Below are positions 1 to 7,766 of a DNA stretch of 64,000 nt, piece by piece. Source of the DNA: Anaerolineales bacterium UBA5797. GTDB taxonomy: Bacteria > Chloroflexota > Anaerolineae > Anaerolineales > Villigracilaceae. The position numbers and the translations under genes were made by a program. Within the stretch, counting starts at the first letter, position 1; every line of letters starts with the position of its first letter. The notes beneath the pieces were generated by a model. That model was not told the origin of the DNA and did no database searches. It worked only from the letters and a program-made list of their open reading frames with translations. The stretch lies in assembly GCA_002418205.1 (NCBI GenBank), contig DIDP01000008.1, forward strand, positions 73,934 through 137,933, read 5' to 3'.

Positions 1-105
1 ATGAAGAATCATCATCATATCATTGGATATGAATTATCCGGGGCTTTGTGGGTGGAGGTGACGAAACAGGGCGAGGGGAATAAACTCCCGCCGAAGAAAG
101 TTTGA
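1..105 (+). CDS. C-terminal end of an unidentified protein (partial)
   Basis: Frame 1 is open from the left edge to a TGA at 103-105, while the other two forward frames hit stops within the first 30 bases. The 34 visible residues end in a basic Lys/Pro tail. A strong hairpin terminator follows 13 bases later, which supports this being the end of a real plus-strand gene converging on the replication operon. The ATG at base 1 is probably internal. Too little is visible to assign a family. Confidence 0.4.
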   Translation: MKNHHHIIGYELSGALWVEVTKQGEGNKLPPKKV

Positions 106-117
106 GATTGTCAATCG

Positions 118-147
118 AAAGCGGACGCCAGTCGGCGTCCGCTTTTT
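118..147. terminator. Bidirectional intrinsic terminator
   Basis: A perfect 9-bp stem (121-129 with 134-142, loop AGTC) is flanked by AAA on the left and TTTTT on the right. It can end the plus-strand gene at 105. On the minus strand it overlaps the stop codon of the DnaC-like gene and ends that operon. Confidence 0.85.
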
Positions 148-1528
148 ACTTCTTCGTCTTCTTCCCTTTGCCGCCGTGATAGCTCGGCGCGGTGACCGCG
201 TAGATCGTGCACAACTTTCCATCGAGCAACCGCGAACGGATGCGGGCATCCATTTCATCGAGCGAGTCGGAGGTTGTGATCACGGTGGGAAGTTCCGCGT
301 TGTAGCGATGGTTGAATAACTGGTACAACTTCTCGCGCACCCAGGGTGTCATGGACTGTGTGCCGAGGTCGTCGAGCACCAGCAGGGGAGCAGTGCGGAT
401 CTCGTCGAAGCGCCGGTCGAAGGTCACATTGCTGTTCGGGCTGAAGGTGGCGCGCAAATGATCGAGCAGGTCGGGAACCATCACGAACAGCGGCGGGTCG
501 CCGAGACCTGCGCGATAGTTCGCGATCGCCGCGGCGAGATGGGTCTTGCCGGAGCCGTAGGTCCCCATCATCACCAGCCAGCCTTTGGGTTTTTCGGCAA
601 AGGTATGCGCGGCTTTCAAGGCTTTCTGCAGGGACTTCAACTCGTCGGCCTGCAAGCTTTCGTTGGCACGTTCTTCGAAGGTGCCGAACGTCTTGCCAGC
701 CATCAAATTGAGCGATGACAGTTCGGGATGCCCGGTATCGTCCATGGGACGGCGGAAATCGGGGGCATTGATCCGGCAGGCGGTGACAAGTTCCGGGTCC
801 GCAAGACGCGAACGGATCCGGGCCTCGATCTCATCCAGGGCAAGGTTGGTCGTCACCACCAGCGGGAGTTTGTTGATATAGCGATAGTTGACGATCTGGA
901 ATAATTTTTCCTGCGCCCAGGCGGTTGCGTTCTGTGTGCCGAAATCGTCCAGGATCAAAAGCGAGGCGTTGCGGATCTCGTCGAAGCGTTCCTCGAAGGT
1001 TGTATCTTCACTGTCATACGAAAAGCGCAGGGTATCGAGCAGGTCGGGCACGGTCAAAAACAGGGTGGGCACGCCCATCTCCACCGCGAAATTTGCGATG
1101 CCCGCCGCGAGATGCGTTTTACCGCATCCGTATCCGCCCTGCAGCAACAGCCAGCCTTTCAGGTTTTTTGCATAATGCTGTGCCTGGTTGAAAGCCATCT
1201 CCAGCGAATTGGATTGCATTTCGCCGAGCCCCTTGCGCCCGCGAGGTTTGAAGGTGGCAAATGTCAGGTCCTCCAGTTCATCAAGGTGACTGAGCGAGAA
1301 CAACCGGTCACGGATCTGGTCACTGACGTTCTGCTGGCGGCAAACACATACCTCGAGCTTACCGAAGTTCGGATGTCCCATCGGGACATCGGCGCGCAAA
1401 TATCCCTGCCCGCCGCAATGCGGACAGTTCGGGTCGCCGAGGCTAGTGCTCGATGAAATCGGAATATTTGCCTTCGACGTATTTTCGGCGATCTTTTTCA
1501 GCGTCGCGTCTATCCTGCTTTTCGGCAC
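146..1528 (-). CDS. DnaC/IstB-like helicase loader with tandem AAA+ domains
   Basis: Predicted ATPase that loads the replicative helicase. A zinc-binding N-terminus (C35, C38, C61, C63) is followed by two complete DnaC-type AAA+ modules. The first has its Walker A at 131-138 (GYGCGKTH) and Walker B at about 190-195 (LILDDF). The second has its Walker A at about 322-330 (TYGSGKTH) and Walker B at about 382-387 (LVLDDL). The modules resemble each other along their length (PDLLD, FDEIR, DDxGTQ, ARIRSRL), so they arose by internal duplication. At 460 residues the protein is almost twice the usual DnaC/DnaI length (about 250-310). The GTG start follows an AGGAAGAAGG ribosome site and lies 86 bp inside the 3' end of the DnaD-domain gene, so the two are translationally coupled. 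It is last in the operon DUF151-dnaB-dnaD-dnaC. The start is less certain than the function. Confidence 0.85.
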   Translation of the reverse strand: MPKSRIDATLKKIAENTSKANIPISSSTSLGDPNCPHCGGQGYLRADVPMGHPNFGKLEVCVCRQQNVSDQIRDRLFSLSHLDELEDLTFATFKPRGRKGLGEMQSNSLEMAFNQAQHYAKNLKGWLLLQGGYGCGKTHLAAGIANFAVEMGVPTLFLTVPDLLDTLRFSYDSEDTTFEERFDEIRNASLLILDDFGTQNATAWAQEKLFQIVNYRYINKLPLVVTTNLALDEIEARIRSRLADPELVTACRINAPDFRRPMDDTGHPELSSLNLMAGKTFGTFEERANESLQADELKSLQKALKAAHTFAEKPKGWLVMMGTYGSGKTHLAAAIANYRAGLGDPPLFVMVPDLLDHLRATFSPNSNVTFDRRFDEIRTAPLLVLDDLGTQSMTPWVREKLYQLFNHRYNAELPTVITTSDSLDEMDARIRSRLLDGKLCTIYAVTAPSYHGGKGKKTKK

Positions 1529-2102
1529 GGCCTTCTTCCTTCCAGCGTTTCAATATCGCTTCACAGTATTTCCAATTACGTTTGTTGTTCTTTACCGCCA
1601 GTTCGATTGCATCGACGATCCATTCGGCCTGATAGGTTTCTTCCGCATCCTTCAACGCGTCGGCGATCAACGGCGTCAGCGGACCGATGTTCTCCTCGTA
1701 CAGTTTGAACACGTTCGGATGTTCGGAGGGAGCAATTGCGCCGTCCGTTTCTGGATTCCACTTTCCACTTTCGATCGCCTGGACTCCGGCTCTCCCGCGC
1801 GGGGAATTCAAGAGGAAATAAACCGTCTTCTCTCTCTGGATCCTCAACATGCTCCCGCGCTTCACGGCTTTTTCCAACCCGTGTGCGATCTCGTCCGCCG
1901 AAAGCCCCAACTCCTTCACATCGAAGTCCATTCGGCTCAACGCCCGAAACGGACCGTCCATATGCTCGGCGCGCCACAGGAAATATAGAGTGACTTTTAA
2001 CTCGTCCGCATCCTTGATCTCATTCAACAATCGATGAATGAATCCATCAGGGAGTTGGGTGAAGGTCTCGGAATCAGTAAAGCCTTTGAATTTGGACATC
2101 AT
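1443..2102 (-). CDS. DnaD-domain replication initiation protein
   Basis: A 219-residue protein. The N-terminal half resembles the winged-helix part of DnaD-like primosome proteins. The C-terminal half (about 125-200) is a helical DnaD/DnaB2-type domain with the typical pattern of a Y-E-N-I-G-P-L-T-P segment, a W-I-V-D-A-I-E helix and a final N-W-K-Y-C-E-A-I-L-K-R-W helix. In Firmicutes this family brings the helicase loader to origins and restart sites. Here it is placed between dnaB and a DnaC-like loader, as expected for that role. The start codon follows GGGAGAGGAAAAAG, a ribosome site supplied by a dispersed palindromic repeat. The charged C-terminal tail is encoded in the region overlapping the next gene. 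Confidence 0.8.
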   Translation of the reverse strand: MMSKFKGFTDSETFTQLPDGFIHRLLNEIKDADELKVTLYFLWRAEHMDGPFRALSRMDFDVKELGLSADEIAHGLEKAVKRGSMLRIQREKTVYFLLNSPRGRAGVQAIESGKWNPETDGAIAPSEHPNVFKLYEENIGPLTPLIADALKDAEETYQAEWIVDAIELAVKNNKRNWKYCEAILKRWKEEGRAEKQDRRDAEKDRRKYVEGKYSDFIEH

Positions 2103-2108
2103 CTTTTT

Positions 2109-2142
2109 CCTCTCCCATTGGGAGAGGGGCAGGGGTGAGGGT
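2109..2142. repeat. Dispersed palindromic repeat (CCTCTCCCATTGGGAGAGG type)
   Basis: A perfect 19-bp palindrome (2109-2127) is followed by GGCAGGGGTGAGGG. It fills the gap between dnaB and the DnaD-domain gene. This motif recurs in intergenic regions of many bacterial genomes (general knowledge). On the minus strand its GGGAGAGG half serves as the ribosome site of the downstream gene. Confidence 0.6.
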
Positions 2143-4823
2143 TACTCATTCGGTTTGAACACCCGCGTCGCGGCGTTCTCGAACTTTGCCAGCGCACCAC
2201 GGAAGACCAATTCCACGCTGCCAACGGGACCATTACGATGCTTTGCCACGATGATCTCCGCCACATTCTGCTTGACGGTATCCTTCTCATATTGATCGGG
2301 ACGATAGATGAACATCACGATGTCCGCGTCCTGTTCGAGGCTGTTGTGAACAATGATGTTATTCGCGACAAAATTGTGATGTCCAGGCACGGTCAGGTCG
2401 TACACCTGTTCCTCGCCATCTGGTTCAATTGAAACGATCGAATCCCAGTAAATATCGCTATCCGCCAATATTTGAAGTTCAGCAGATTGTACGGCAACAG
2501 CGACACGGGCAGCGCGTTTCCTGCTCATGTTTTGCTTGTACAATCCAGTGCCGCAGTACTCTGTTCCGATTGCCGCCTGCATCTGGCGCGTTGTCATGCC
2601 GATTCTCTGCATGGCAGGGACAACCTGCATTCGCCATGCATCCCTGGGAATTACATCGCGATTTGTATTTTCAGGATGGATGTAAAGATGATCCTTGATT
2701 TCGGCTAGTCTGCCTTGTTTATATGCACCAACCGCGCCTATTTTGTTTATGAACTTGTGAAGGTCGGTTTTTCCTGTGACGGTCACGTGGTATTGGTCGC
2801 GCCCTTTTCCGCTTTGGGGGATTCGTTTCAGGATGGCATTGATTCCAAGGCGTAACAAAAGACTTTGCACATCAGTTGCCAGCCCGGCACTGCTGGTTGC
2901 ATAATAGACAATCGGACGAACTTTTTTGCCTTTTACAAGTTGAATGCTTCCATCAGTGGACCATAAATGACGCAGGAAAAGAGCAATTGCGTTTTTGGGT
3001 TGCTCAAAGACCTGGACCGGGACTCGTTTTTCATAAGCCCGAAGCCCGAAAGCATTCAGTTCATCCAACCATTCCGTGACGGCGCTTCGGACATTATGGG
3101 TGTGATGTCGTGTAGAACTTAAATAGACCTGATACCATTGTTTTTCAGGAGACACCCGCGGATTGACGTCTTCTCCGAAGACCTTCACAGCAAGATTTAC
3201 CACAGTATCTGCCAGATCCTTTTCCCGGGTCGTGTACTGTATGACATGATGCGGCAGGGTGCAGCCGTCCCCAATCAAATGACCTAACAAGGCCAACTCG
3301 GAATTCGACATGGTTTGTTCAGCTTGATCAATGGGTAAAATGCGCGGCGAGGCAATATAATCGTTCTTATTTAATTCATCTAATCGTTTCCAGCCGTGAA
3401 TGGTCAGAAATTTATGATTGCCAGTGGCGCGAAGTTCCCTGCCCAGCCTTGTTCTCATTTTGAAGACCGGTTTTGTGCCTGTGGAAAAAGCGCGGCTGAC
3501 AGGCATGGTTTCCAACTTGCAGGTGGCAGGGTTTAATGCCCAAATCTTGAAATTGGTCCGCCCCGCTAATTCGCGAATGGGAACACTCCTCCCGTTTTCG
3601 ATGCTAACAAGCGCATCACCGGTAAGACAACCTGATTCCCTCAAATCCGAAAGCACGGGACGTTTATCGGAGCGTTGTTCGACCGCGCGCGATAACTGCG
3701 CCGCCGCCAGCACAGGGACATTCAACTCACGCGCCAGGACCTTCAAATTTCGCGAGATATACGAGACCTCCTGCACGCGGTTATCGGTGCGTGTGTCGCC
3801 GCCCATCAACTGGAGGTAATCCACGATGACGAGATCCAGCCCGAACTCCATGTGCAGGCGGCGGCATTTTGTCCGCAATTGGAGCGGGGTGATGGCGGGC
3901 GTGTCGTCGAGATAGATGTGCGTATCGCCGAAAACTTCGATGGCATGAGTGAACAGGGGCCATTCGTTCTCCTGCAATTTGCCCGTGCGCAGGCGCTGTG
4001 AATCGATGCCGGTCTCCTGCGCGATGAGACGCTGCACCACCTGTTCGTTGGACATCTCCAGTGAAAAGATCGCCACGTGTTTTTTGTGTGTGAGCCCCGC
4101 GTTCTTGGCAATCGAAAGCAGGAAGCCCGTCTTGCCCTGCCCGGGGCGCCCGGCGATGATCAACAGATCGGACGGCTGCAAGCCGGTCAGCATTTTATCG
4201 AGGTCGATGAAACCTGTCGGCACGCCGTGGATGTCGTCGGGGCGTTTGGCGAGATCGTCGATCCGGTCGTAGTAATCGCTCAATACCGTGGAGATCGGCT
4301 GGAGGTCGTGTTTGAGGCGCCGCTCGCTGACGTTGAAGACCGCCTTCTCCGCCTCGTCCATCACATCGTCCACGCTGGTCTTCTCGTTGTAGGCGATGGA
4401 GGCGATCTGGTTGGCGGCGTTGATCATCTTGCGCCGGACGGAATATCCCTCCACGATGCGCCCGTAGGATTCGGCGTTGAGCGACGACGGCACCTGGTTC
4501 ACCAGCGACGTCAGGTACGCGGGTCCGCCAATCTCGCTCAATTGGGCGCGGCGGTCCAGTTCATCGGAAACAGTCAGCAGGTCGATGGGGATGCGCTGTT
4601 CGTGCAGGGAGGTGAACGCCTCCCAGATCCATTTATGTCTGTGGATGTAAAAATCGTCGGCGGTCAAAAACTGCGCGACGTCATAATACACTTCGGGATT
4701 AATTAATACCGCCCCTACTACGGCTTCTTCGGCTTCTCGGCTGTGAGGGACTGCCGTTGATGTTGCGGGGGCGGTGGTCTTGTCATCATCGAAGATGGCT
4801 TCGGGTGGCAGGGTGTCGGTCAT
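2142..4823 (-). CDS. dnaB: Replicative DNA helicase DnaB, intein-containing precursor
   Basis: The host protein is a DnaB/DnaC-type hexameric 5'-3' helicase that unwinds DNA at the fork. The N-terminal DnaB domain covers about 25-130 and the RecA-like helicase domain starts near 185. Walker A is GRPGQGKTG at 225-233, Walker B VIVDYLQL at about 332-339. A 429-residue intein (399-827) interrupts the conserved SDLRESG/SLEQDAD site. Removing it leaves a 464-residue helicase, the normal family length. The ATG overlaps the stop of the DUF151 gene (ATGA), so translation is coupled. The gene heads the DnaD/DnaC-loader operon. Both host halves are intact, so function depends on protein splicing. Confidence 0.95.
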   Translation of the reverse strand: MTDTLPPEAIFDDDKTTAPATSTAVPHSREAEEAVVGAVLINPEVYYDVAQFLTADDFYIHRHKWIWEAFTSLHEQRIPIDLLTVSDELDRRAQLSEIGGPAYLTSLVNQVPSSLNAESYGRIVEGYSVRRKMINAANQIASIAYNEKTSVDDVMDEAEKAVFNVSERRLKHDLQPISTVLSDYYDRIDDLAKRPDDIHGVPTGFIDLDKMLTGLQPSDLLIIAGRPGQGKTGFLLSIAKNAGLTHKKHVAIFSLEMSNEQVVQRLIAQETGIDSQRLRTGKLQENEWPLFTHAIEVFGDTHIYLDDTPAITPLQLRTKCRRLHMEFGLDLVIVDYLQLMGGDTRTDNRVQEVSYISRNLKVLARELNVPVLAAAQLSRAVEQRSDKRPVLSDLRESGCLTGDALVSIENGRSVPIRELAGRTNFKIWALNPATCKLETMPVSRAFSTGTKPVFKMRTRLGRELRATGNHKFLTIHGWKRLDELNKNDYIASPRILPIDQAEQTMSNSELALLGHLIGDGCTLPHHVIQYTTREKDLADTVVNLAVKVFGEDVNPRVSPEKQWYQVYLSSTRHHTHNVRSAVTEWLDELNAFGLRAYEKRVPVQVFEQPKNAIALFLRHLWSTDGSIQLVKGKKVRPIVYYATSSAGLATDVQSLLLRLGINAILKRIPQSGKGRDQYHVTVTGKTDLHKFINKIGAVGAYKQGRLAEIKDHLYIHPENTNRDVIPRDAWRMQVVPAMQRIGMTTRQMQAAIGTEYCGTGLYKQNMSRKRAARVAVAVQSAELQILADSDIYWDSIVSIEPDGEEQVYDLTVPGHHNFVANNIIVHNSLEQDADIVMFIYRPDQYEKDTVKQNVAEIIVAKHRNGPVGSVELVFRGALAKFENAATRVFKPNE
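2343..3629 (-). mobile_element. DnaB intein with LAGLIDADG homing endonuclease
   Basis: The coding insert of 429 residues starts with Cys1 (CLTGD, block A) and ends in VHN followed by host Ser. The terminal Asn and +1 Ser are the residues needed for splicing. Block B is GNHKFLTIHGWKRLDEL. The LAGLIDADG blocks read LLGHLIGDG and LRHLWSTDG, both keeping their acidic residue. Block F/G reads VYDLTVPGHHNFVANN. Insertion point, length and end blocks match the well-known Rhodothermus marinus DnaB intein as I recall it. All splicing residues and the endonuclease motifs look intact, so it may still be mobile. Confidence 0.93.
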
Positions 4824-5419
4824 TTCTTCTTTGGTTTCTTTGGTTTATCGGGTGGCGGTTCGTCGTCGTCGGGCTTGTCCTTGTCGTCGAGCTTGTCGAG
4901 ATCGAGTTTGCCGAGGAAATCCTCGAAGACGGACAAACGCTCGGCTCCCTCCTTGGACAGTGGGGCTGGTTCGCTTTTCTCGGGCGTTTCCCCGCCCTCG
5001 GATATATCCTGCTCGGGCAGGATGCCTGCCTGCTCCATCACGCTCGGGTGGACGAGGATGGGAACGTGCGCACGCACCGACAACGCGATCGCGTCGGAGG
5101 GACGCGAATCGATGTGCACCTCCTTGCCGTCCACCTCGACGATGATGTTGCCGTAGAAGATGTCGTTCTGCAGTTTGACGATTTCGATCCGCGTGATGCG
5201 GGCGTTCAGCGCGCCGAAGACGTTCTTGAGCAGGTCGTGGGTGAGCGGACGACTCATCTCCACTTCCTGCAATGCGACCGTGATGGCTTCGGCTTCATAG
5301 GGTCCCACCCAGATGGGGAGGTAACGCTCGGAATTAACCTGTTTTAAAACGACCAGACGCTGCGGGGTCATTAAATGCACGCGTACGCTGTCTATTTGGA
5401 CTTCGATCATTTCAGGCAT
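4820..5419 (-). CDS. Bifunctional nuclease-domain (DUF151) protein
   Basis: A 199-residue protein. The N-terminal 140 residues are the DUF151/BFN domain, with the characteristic LPIWVGPYEAEAI, the RPLTHDLL segment and the SRPSDAIALSVR motif. Family members show DNase/RNase activity or act in the stress response in the few cases studied. The C-terminus is a highly charged Asp/Lys/Pro tail without predicted fold. The start at 5419 is chosen because GGAG precedes it by five bases and because a good promoter lies at 5445-5473; a longer reading from 5473 would start upstream of the transcript. It is the first gene of the replication operon and overlaps dnaB by 4 bp. Confidence 0.88.
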   Translation of the reverse strand: MPEMIEVQIDSVRVHLMTPQRLVVLKQVNSERYLPIWVGPYEAEAITVALQEVEMSRPLTHDLLKNVFGALNARITRIEIVKLQNDIFYGNIIVEVDGKEVHIDSRPSDAIALSVRAHVPILVHPSVMEQAGILPEQDISEGGETPEKSEPAPLSKEGAERLSVFEDFLGKLDLDKLDDKDKPDDDEPPPDKPKKPKKK

Positions 5420-5444
5420 GGGTTCTCCAAATCGAGATGGATGT

Positions 5445-5473
5445 ATTTTAGCATATTCAATCGTGGATGTCAT
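5445..5473 (-). promoter_or_regulatory. Sigma-70 promoter of the DUF151-dnaB operon
   Basis: On the minus strand it reads ATGACA, a 17-bp spacer ending in TGC (extended -10), then TAAAAT. The expected start near 5438 gives a leader of about 19 bases before the ATG at 5419. It lies back to back with the tRNA-Pro promoter, the two -35 boxes being only a few bases apart. Confidence 0.65.
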
Positions 5474-5477
5474 TGAG

Positions 5478-5506
5478 TTGCCAGAATGTTCAAATGAGAC
5501 TATAAT
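5478..5506 (+). promoter_or_regulatory. Sigma-70 promoter of tRNA-Pro
   Basis: TTGCCA (5478-5483), 17-bp spacer, perfect TATAAT (5501-5506). Transcription would begin near 5513, eight bases before the mature tRNA. Confidence 0.75.
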
Positions 5507-5520
5507 GTTGCCCTGTTGAT

Positions 5521-5599
<79 letters not shown>

Positions 5600-5601
5600 A
5601 A

Positions 5602-5631
5602 AGAGACTCTCGCAAGAGGGTCTCTCTTTTT
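5602..5631 (+). terminator. Intrinsic terminator of tRNA-Pro
   Basis: AGAGAC pairs with GTCTCT, the stem continues as TCT/AGA around a CGCA loop, and TTTTT follows. Confidence 0.8.
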
Positions 5632-5906
5632 AACTTCTAATAATTTATTGAATGTTTACATGGTTTGCAAGTGGTCTTCGGTTTCCTCTGTGGGAATTTT
5701 GCAGGCTCAACAAATCCTCTTGCCCTGGTCGAGTGTTTCATGCAGAAGTTCAACTGCTGCACGTACCATTATTTAGTTTGTTCTTGCAATGTTATCAGAG
5801 ACTATAAGCTGTATCTGATCTGAGGAACTAATTCGCTTATTTTTAATGAAAGCCGATAGCTTGTGAAACTTGGTACTTGTGGTATGATTGATTGGCAGAG
5901 GATATC
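5632..5906. other. Intergenic stretch, possible remnant of a LacI-type regulator
   Basis: No intact gene is visible. On the minus strand (about 5660-5775) a short reading, broken by stops, gives RAAVELLHETLDQGKRI and then KIPTE. This resembles the conserved C-terminal AVELL...PTE segment of LacI-family regulators. It is too short and too broken to call with confidence. Confidence 0.25.
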
Positions 5907-6035
5907 ATGTCAATACTGGCAATCTTTCTTCTTGTGATCGGTCTTCTGGTTTGGTTGATATTCCATATCCTGTTTGTCAAAGGATATCGATTTCATCGCA
6001 TTGACAAAAATCCAACCAAACATACCGGCGCTTAG
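5907..6035 (+). CDS. Predicted 42-residue single-pass membrane peptide
   Basis: ATG at 5907 is preceded by AGAGG at a 6-base spacing; the frame ends in TAG at 6033-6035. Residues 2-24 form one strongly hydrophobic helix (MSILAIFLLVIGLLVWLIF...), followed by a short basic tail rich in Lys, Arg and His, as expected for a small inner-membrane peptide with a cytoplasmic tail. No family is recognised. It stands alone between tRNA-Pro and tRNA-Sec. The good ribosome site and composition support it, but the size leaves room for chance. Confidence 0.5.
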   Translation: MSILAIFLLVIGLLVWLIFHILFVKGYRFHRIDKNPTKHTGA

Positions 6036-6247
6036 CTTTGATATCAATGCTTGGATTCGAATAATTACTGGTCATTGCTCAAAACCTTGACCGAGGTAGT
6101 TTGCATTAAACCTTGACGCATAACCAGGTGGGGCTAATCTGAGCAACGCAAAAATTCCTCAAATTGTATTTGAGCCTATATTTACTGCACGGTTAAGAGG
6201 TACAATCATGCCGGGCGGAACAAAGCATGATTAATCTCGGAATTACG

Positions 6248-6284
6248 AGACCTGACAAGTTTCTCAAACCTGTCAGGTCTTTTG
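6248..6284. repeat. Palindromic hairpin (GACCTGACA...TGTCAGGTC)
   Basis: The 10-bp arms AGACCTGACA and TGTCAGGTCT enclose a second pairing (GTTT/AAAC), making a near continuous stem followed by TTTT. It could be a terminator or a dispersed repeat. It lies in the 6036-6354 gap, which otherwise holds nothing I can identify. Confidence 0.55.
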
Positions 6285-6318
6285 CTTCCCAATTCTTAAT
6301 CCCTCCTGATAATCCTTC

Positions 6319-6347
6319 TTGCAATCCCTTTCCCCTTCGATTATCCT
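6319..6347 (+). promoter_or_regulatory. Possible promoter of tRNA-Sec
   Basis: TTGCAA (6319-6324), 17-bp spacer, TATCCT (6342-6347), ending eight bases before the tRNA. The -10 match is moderate. Confidence 0.4.
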
Positions 6348-6354
6348 TGCAGAT

Positions 6355-6448
6355 GGGAGTGGTTAGGTCCCGGTGGGTCTCCTGGTCTTCAAAACCTGTG
6401 GCGGGTCGCGTTGCGGGCCGCGGTGGGTTCGACTCCCATCCACTCCCG
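6355..6448 (+). tRNA. selC: tRNA-Sec(UCA)
   Basis: The acceptor stem has 8 bp (GGGAGTGG/CCACTCCC), the bacterial Sec-tRNA signature, with discriminator G. The anticodon loop CTTCAAA gives UCA, which reads UGA. The stem is CTGGT/ACCTG with one T-T mismatch. A long GC-rich variable arm and a T-arm containing TTCGACT follow, as in E. coli SelC. CCA is not encoded (GCCT). This tRNA carries serine that is converted to selenocysteine, so the genome should also encode SelA, SelB and SelD; none are in this window. A UGA-containing gene at 14675-15259 is a likely client. Confidence 0.92.
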
Positions 6449-6459
6449 CCTATTTTTTT

Positions 6460-6523
6460 GACCATGGTCGTTGGACGAAGGACGATGGTCGAAATGGTCC
6501 ATCGTCATTGGTCCATGGTCCAA
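6460..6523. repeat. Imperfect inverted repeat (GACCATGG/CGATGGTC units)
   Basis: Repeated GACCATGGTC- and GACGATGGTC-like units on the left (6460-6490) pair imperfectly with GGTCCATCGTC and GGTCCATGGTCC on the right (6495-6523). It fills the gap between tRNA-Sec and the M50 protease gene and looks like a dispersed repeat. Confidence 0.5.
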
Positions 6524-6536
6524 ACAAAGGTGCATC

Positions 6537-7766
6537 ATGACAGTCCCTGAAATCGAAGTGCTTACGAATTATGTATCGCGCGTCTTTCGCGTGGAGGATG
6601 TCACCGCGGGCGAGCCGCGTCAATGGCTGGCGCGGTATCGCGGTTCTTTACTGGGTGAAGACAGCGCCGCGTTATACGATCAACTCGCGGATTCGCTCAA
6701 GCCGTATGGCATCACGCCATTATTCCGCAAGGAGGGGGAGAAGCAGGTCATTTATCTTTTGCCAAGCCCTGTGCCGCCCCGACCCGCCGCACGGACTTAT
6801 GTCAACGTCATCCTGTTCATCCTGACGGTTTTCAGCGTCATGCTGATGGGCGTGGATGTCCCGGCTGAAGCCATGCCCGCGGATGGGTCGTTTCCCCTGA
6901 CCTTGCTGTTCAAATATATTCTGACAGGCTGGCCCTTTGCCTTGAGCATGTTGGGTATTTTGTTCGCCCACGAAATGGGACATTACATCGCCTGCCGCTA
7001 TTACAAGGTCCCGGCTACGCTGCCGTTCTTCATCCCCGCGCCGCTGCTAAGCCCGGTGGGGACGCTGGGCGCGTTCATCATGATGCGCGGCATCCCAAAG
7101 AACAAGCGGATTTTGTTCGACGTGGGTGTGGCGGGTCCCATTGCGGGATTGATCATCGCCATCCCGGTCTTGTTCCTCGGTTTGTGGTTGTCTCCGCTGG
7201 GACCGATCGAACCCGGTCCGCAGGGCGCCAGTGGATTTTTGGAGGGTAATTCCATTTTCTATCTGTTCGCCAAATATGTGGTCTTCGGCAAACTGCTGCC
7301 TGAGCCGGTCAACTTTGCCGGGTTGTCACCGACCTTGTATTGGCTGCGTTACTTTTTCACCGGTCAGCCGATCCCACTGCATGGCCTGGATGTGCAATTA
7401 CATTCTGTTGCACTGGCTGGCTGGTTCGGCCTGCTCGTCACCGCCCTCAACCTCGTCCCGGTGGGGACGCTGGATGGCGGTCACGTGGCGTATGGTCTCT
7501 TTGGCGAGAAAGCGCGCAGGATCTTCCCGGTTGCCATCGGTGTATTGATCGCCCTGATCTTCCTGCCCGGTTTGATCACATTCTCCACCGGCGGATTCAA
7601 CTTTAGCTGGCTGTTGTGGTTGCTCATCCTGTTCTGGCTTGGCAACGTCCGTACACAGCCACTCGATGACATTACCGAGCTTGATCCAACCCGCCGCGCG
7701 CTGGGATATTTCATATTGATCGTCTTCCTCCTGCTCTTCACGCCGATCCCCATGGTAGCCTACTGA
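6537..7766 (+). CDS. Site-2 protease family (M50) membrane metalloprotease
   Basis: A 409-residue polytopic membrane protein. The zinc motif HEMGH is at 145-149 in the expected transmembrane helix; the second conserved motif, LDGGH, is at about 312-316 and supplies the third ligand. About seven hydrophobic helices are visible from residue 88 on. An N-terminal soluble segment of about 85 residues is typical of the chloroplast EGY/cyanobacterial-type subgroup. These enzymes cut within membranes to release regulators or process proteins. ATG 6537 is chosen because AAAGGTG precedes it. The stop overlaps the next start (TGATG), so it is coupled to the solute-binding lipoprotein. Its substrate is unknown. 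Confidence 0.85.
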   Translation: MTVPEIEVLTNYVSRVFRVEDVTAGEPRQWLARYRGSLLGEDSAALYDQLADSLKPYGITPLFRKEGEKQVIYLLPSPVPPRPAARTYVNVILFILTVFSVMLMGVDVPAEAMPADGSFPLTLLFKYILTGWPFALSMLGILFAHEMGHYIACRYYKVPATLPFFIPAPLLSPVGTLGAFIMMRGIPKNKRILFDVGVAGPIAGLIIAIPVLFLGLWLSPLGPIEPGPQGASGFLEGNSIFYLFAKYVVFGKLLPEPVNFAGLSPTLYWLRYFFTGQPIPLHGLDVQLHSVALAGWFGLLVTALNLVPVGTLDGGHVAYGLFGEKARRIFPVAIGVLIALIFLPGLITFSTGGFNFSWLLWLLILFWLGNVRTQPLDDITELDPTRRALGYFILIVFLLLFTPIPMVAY

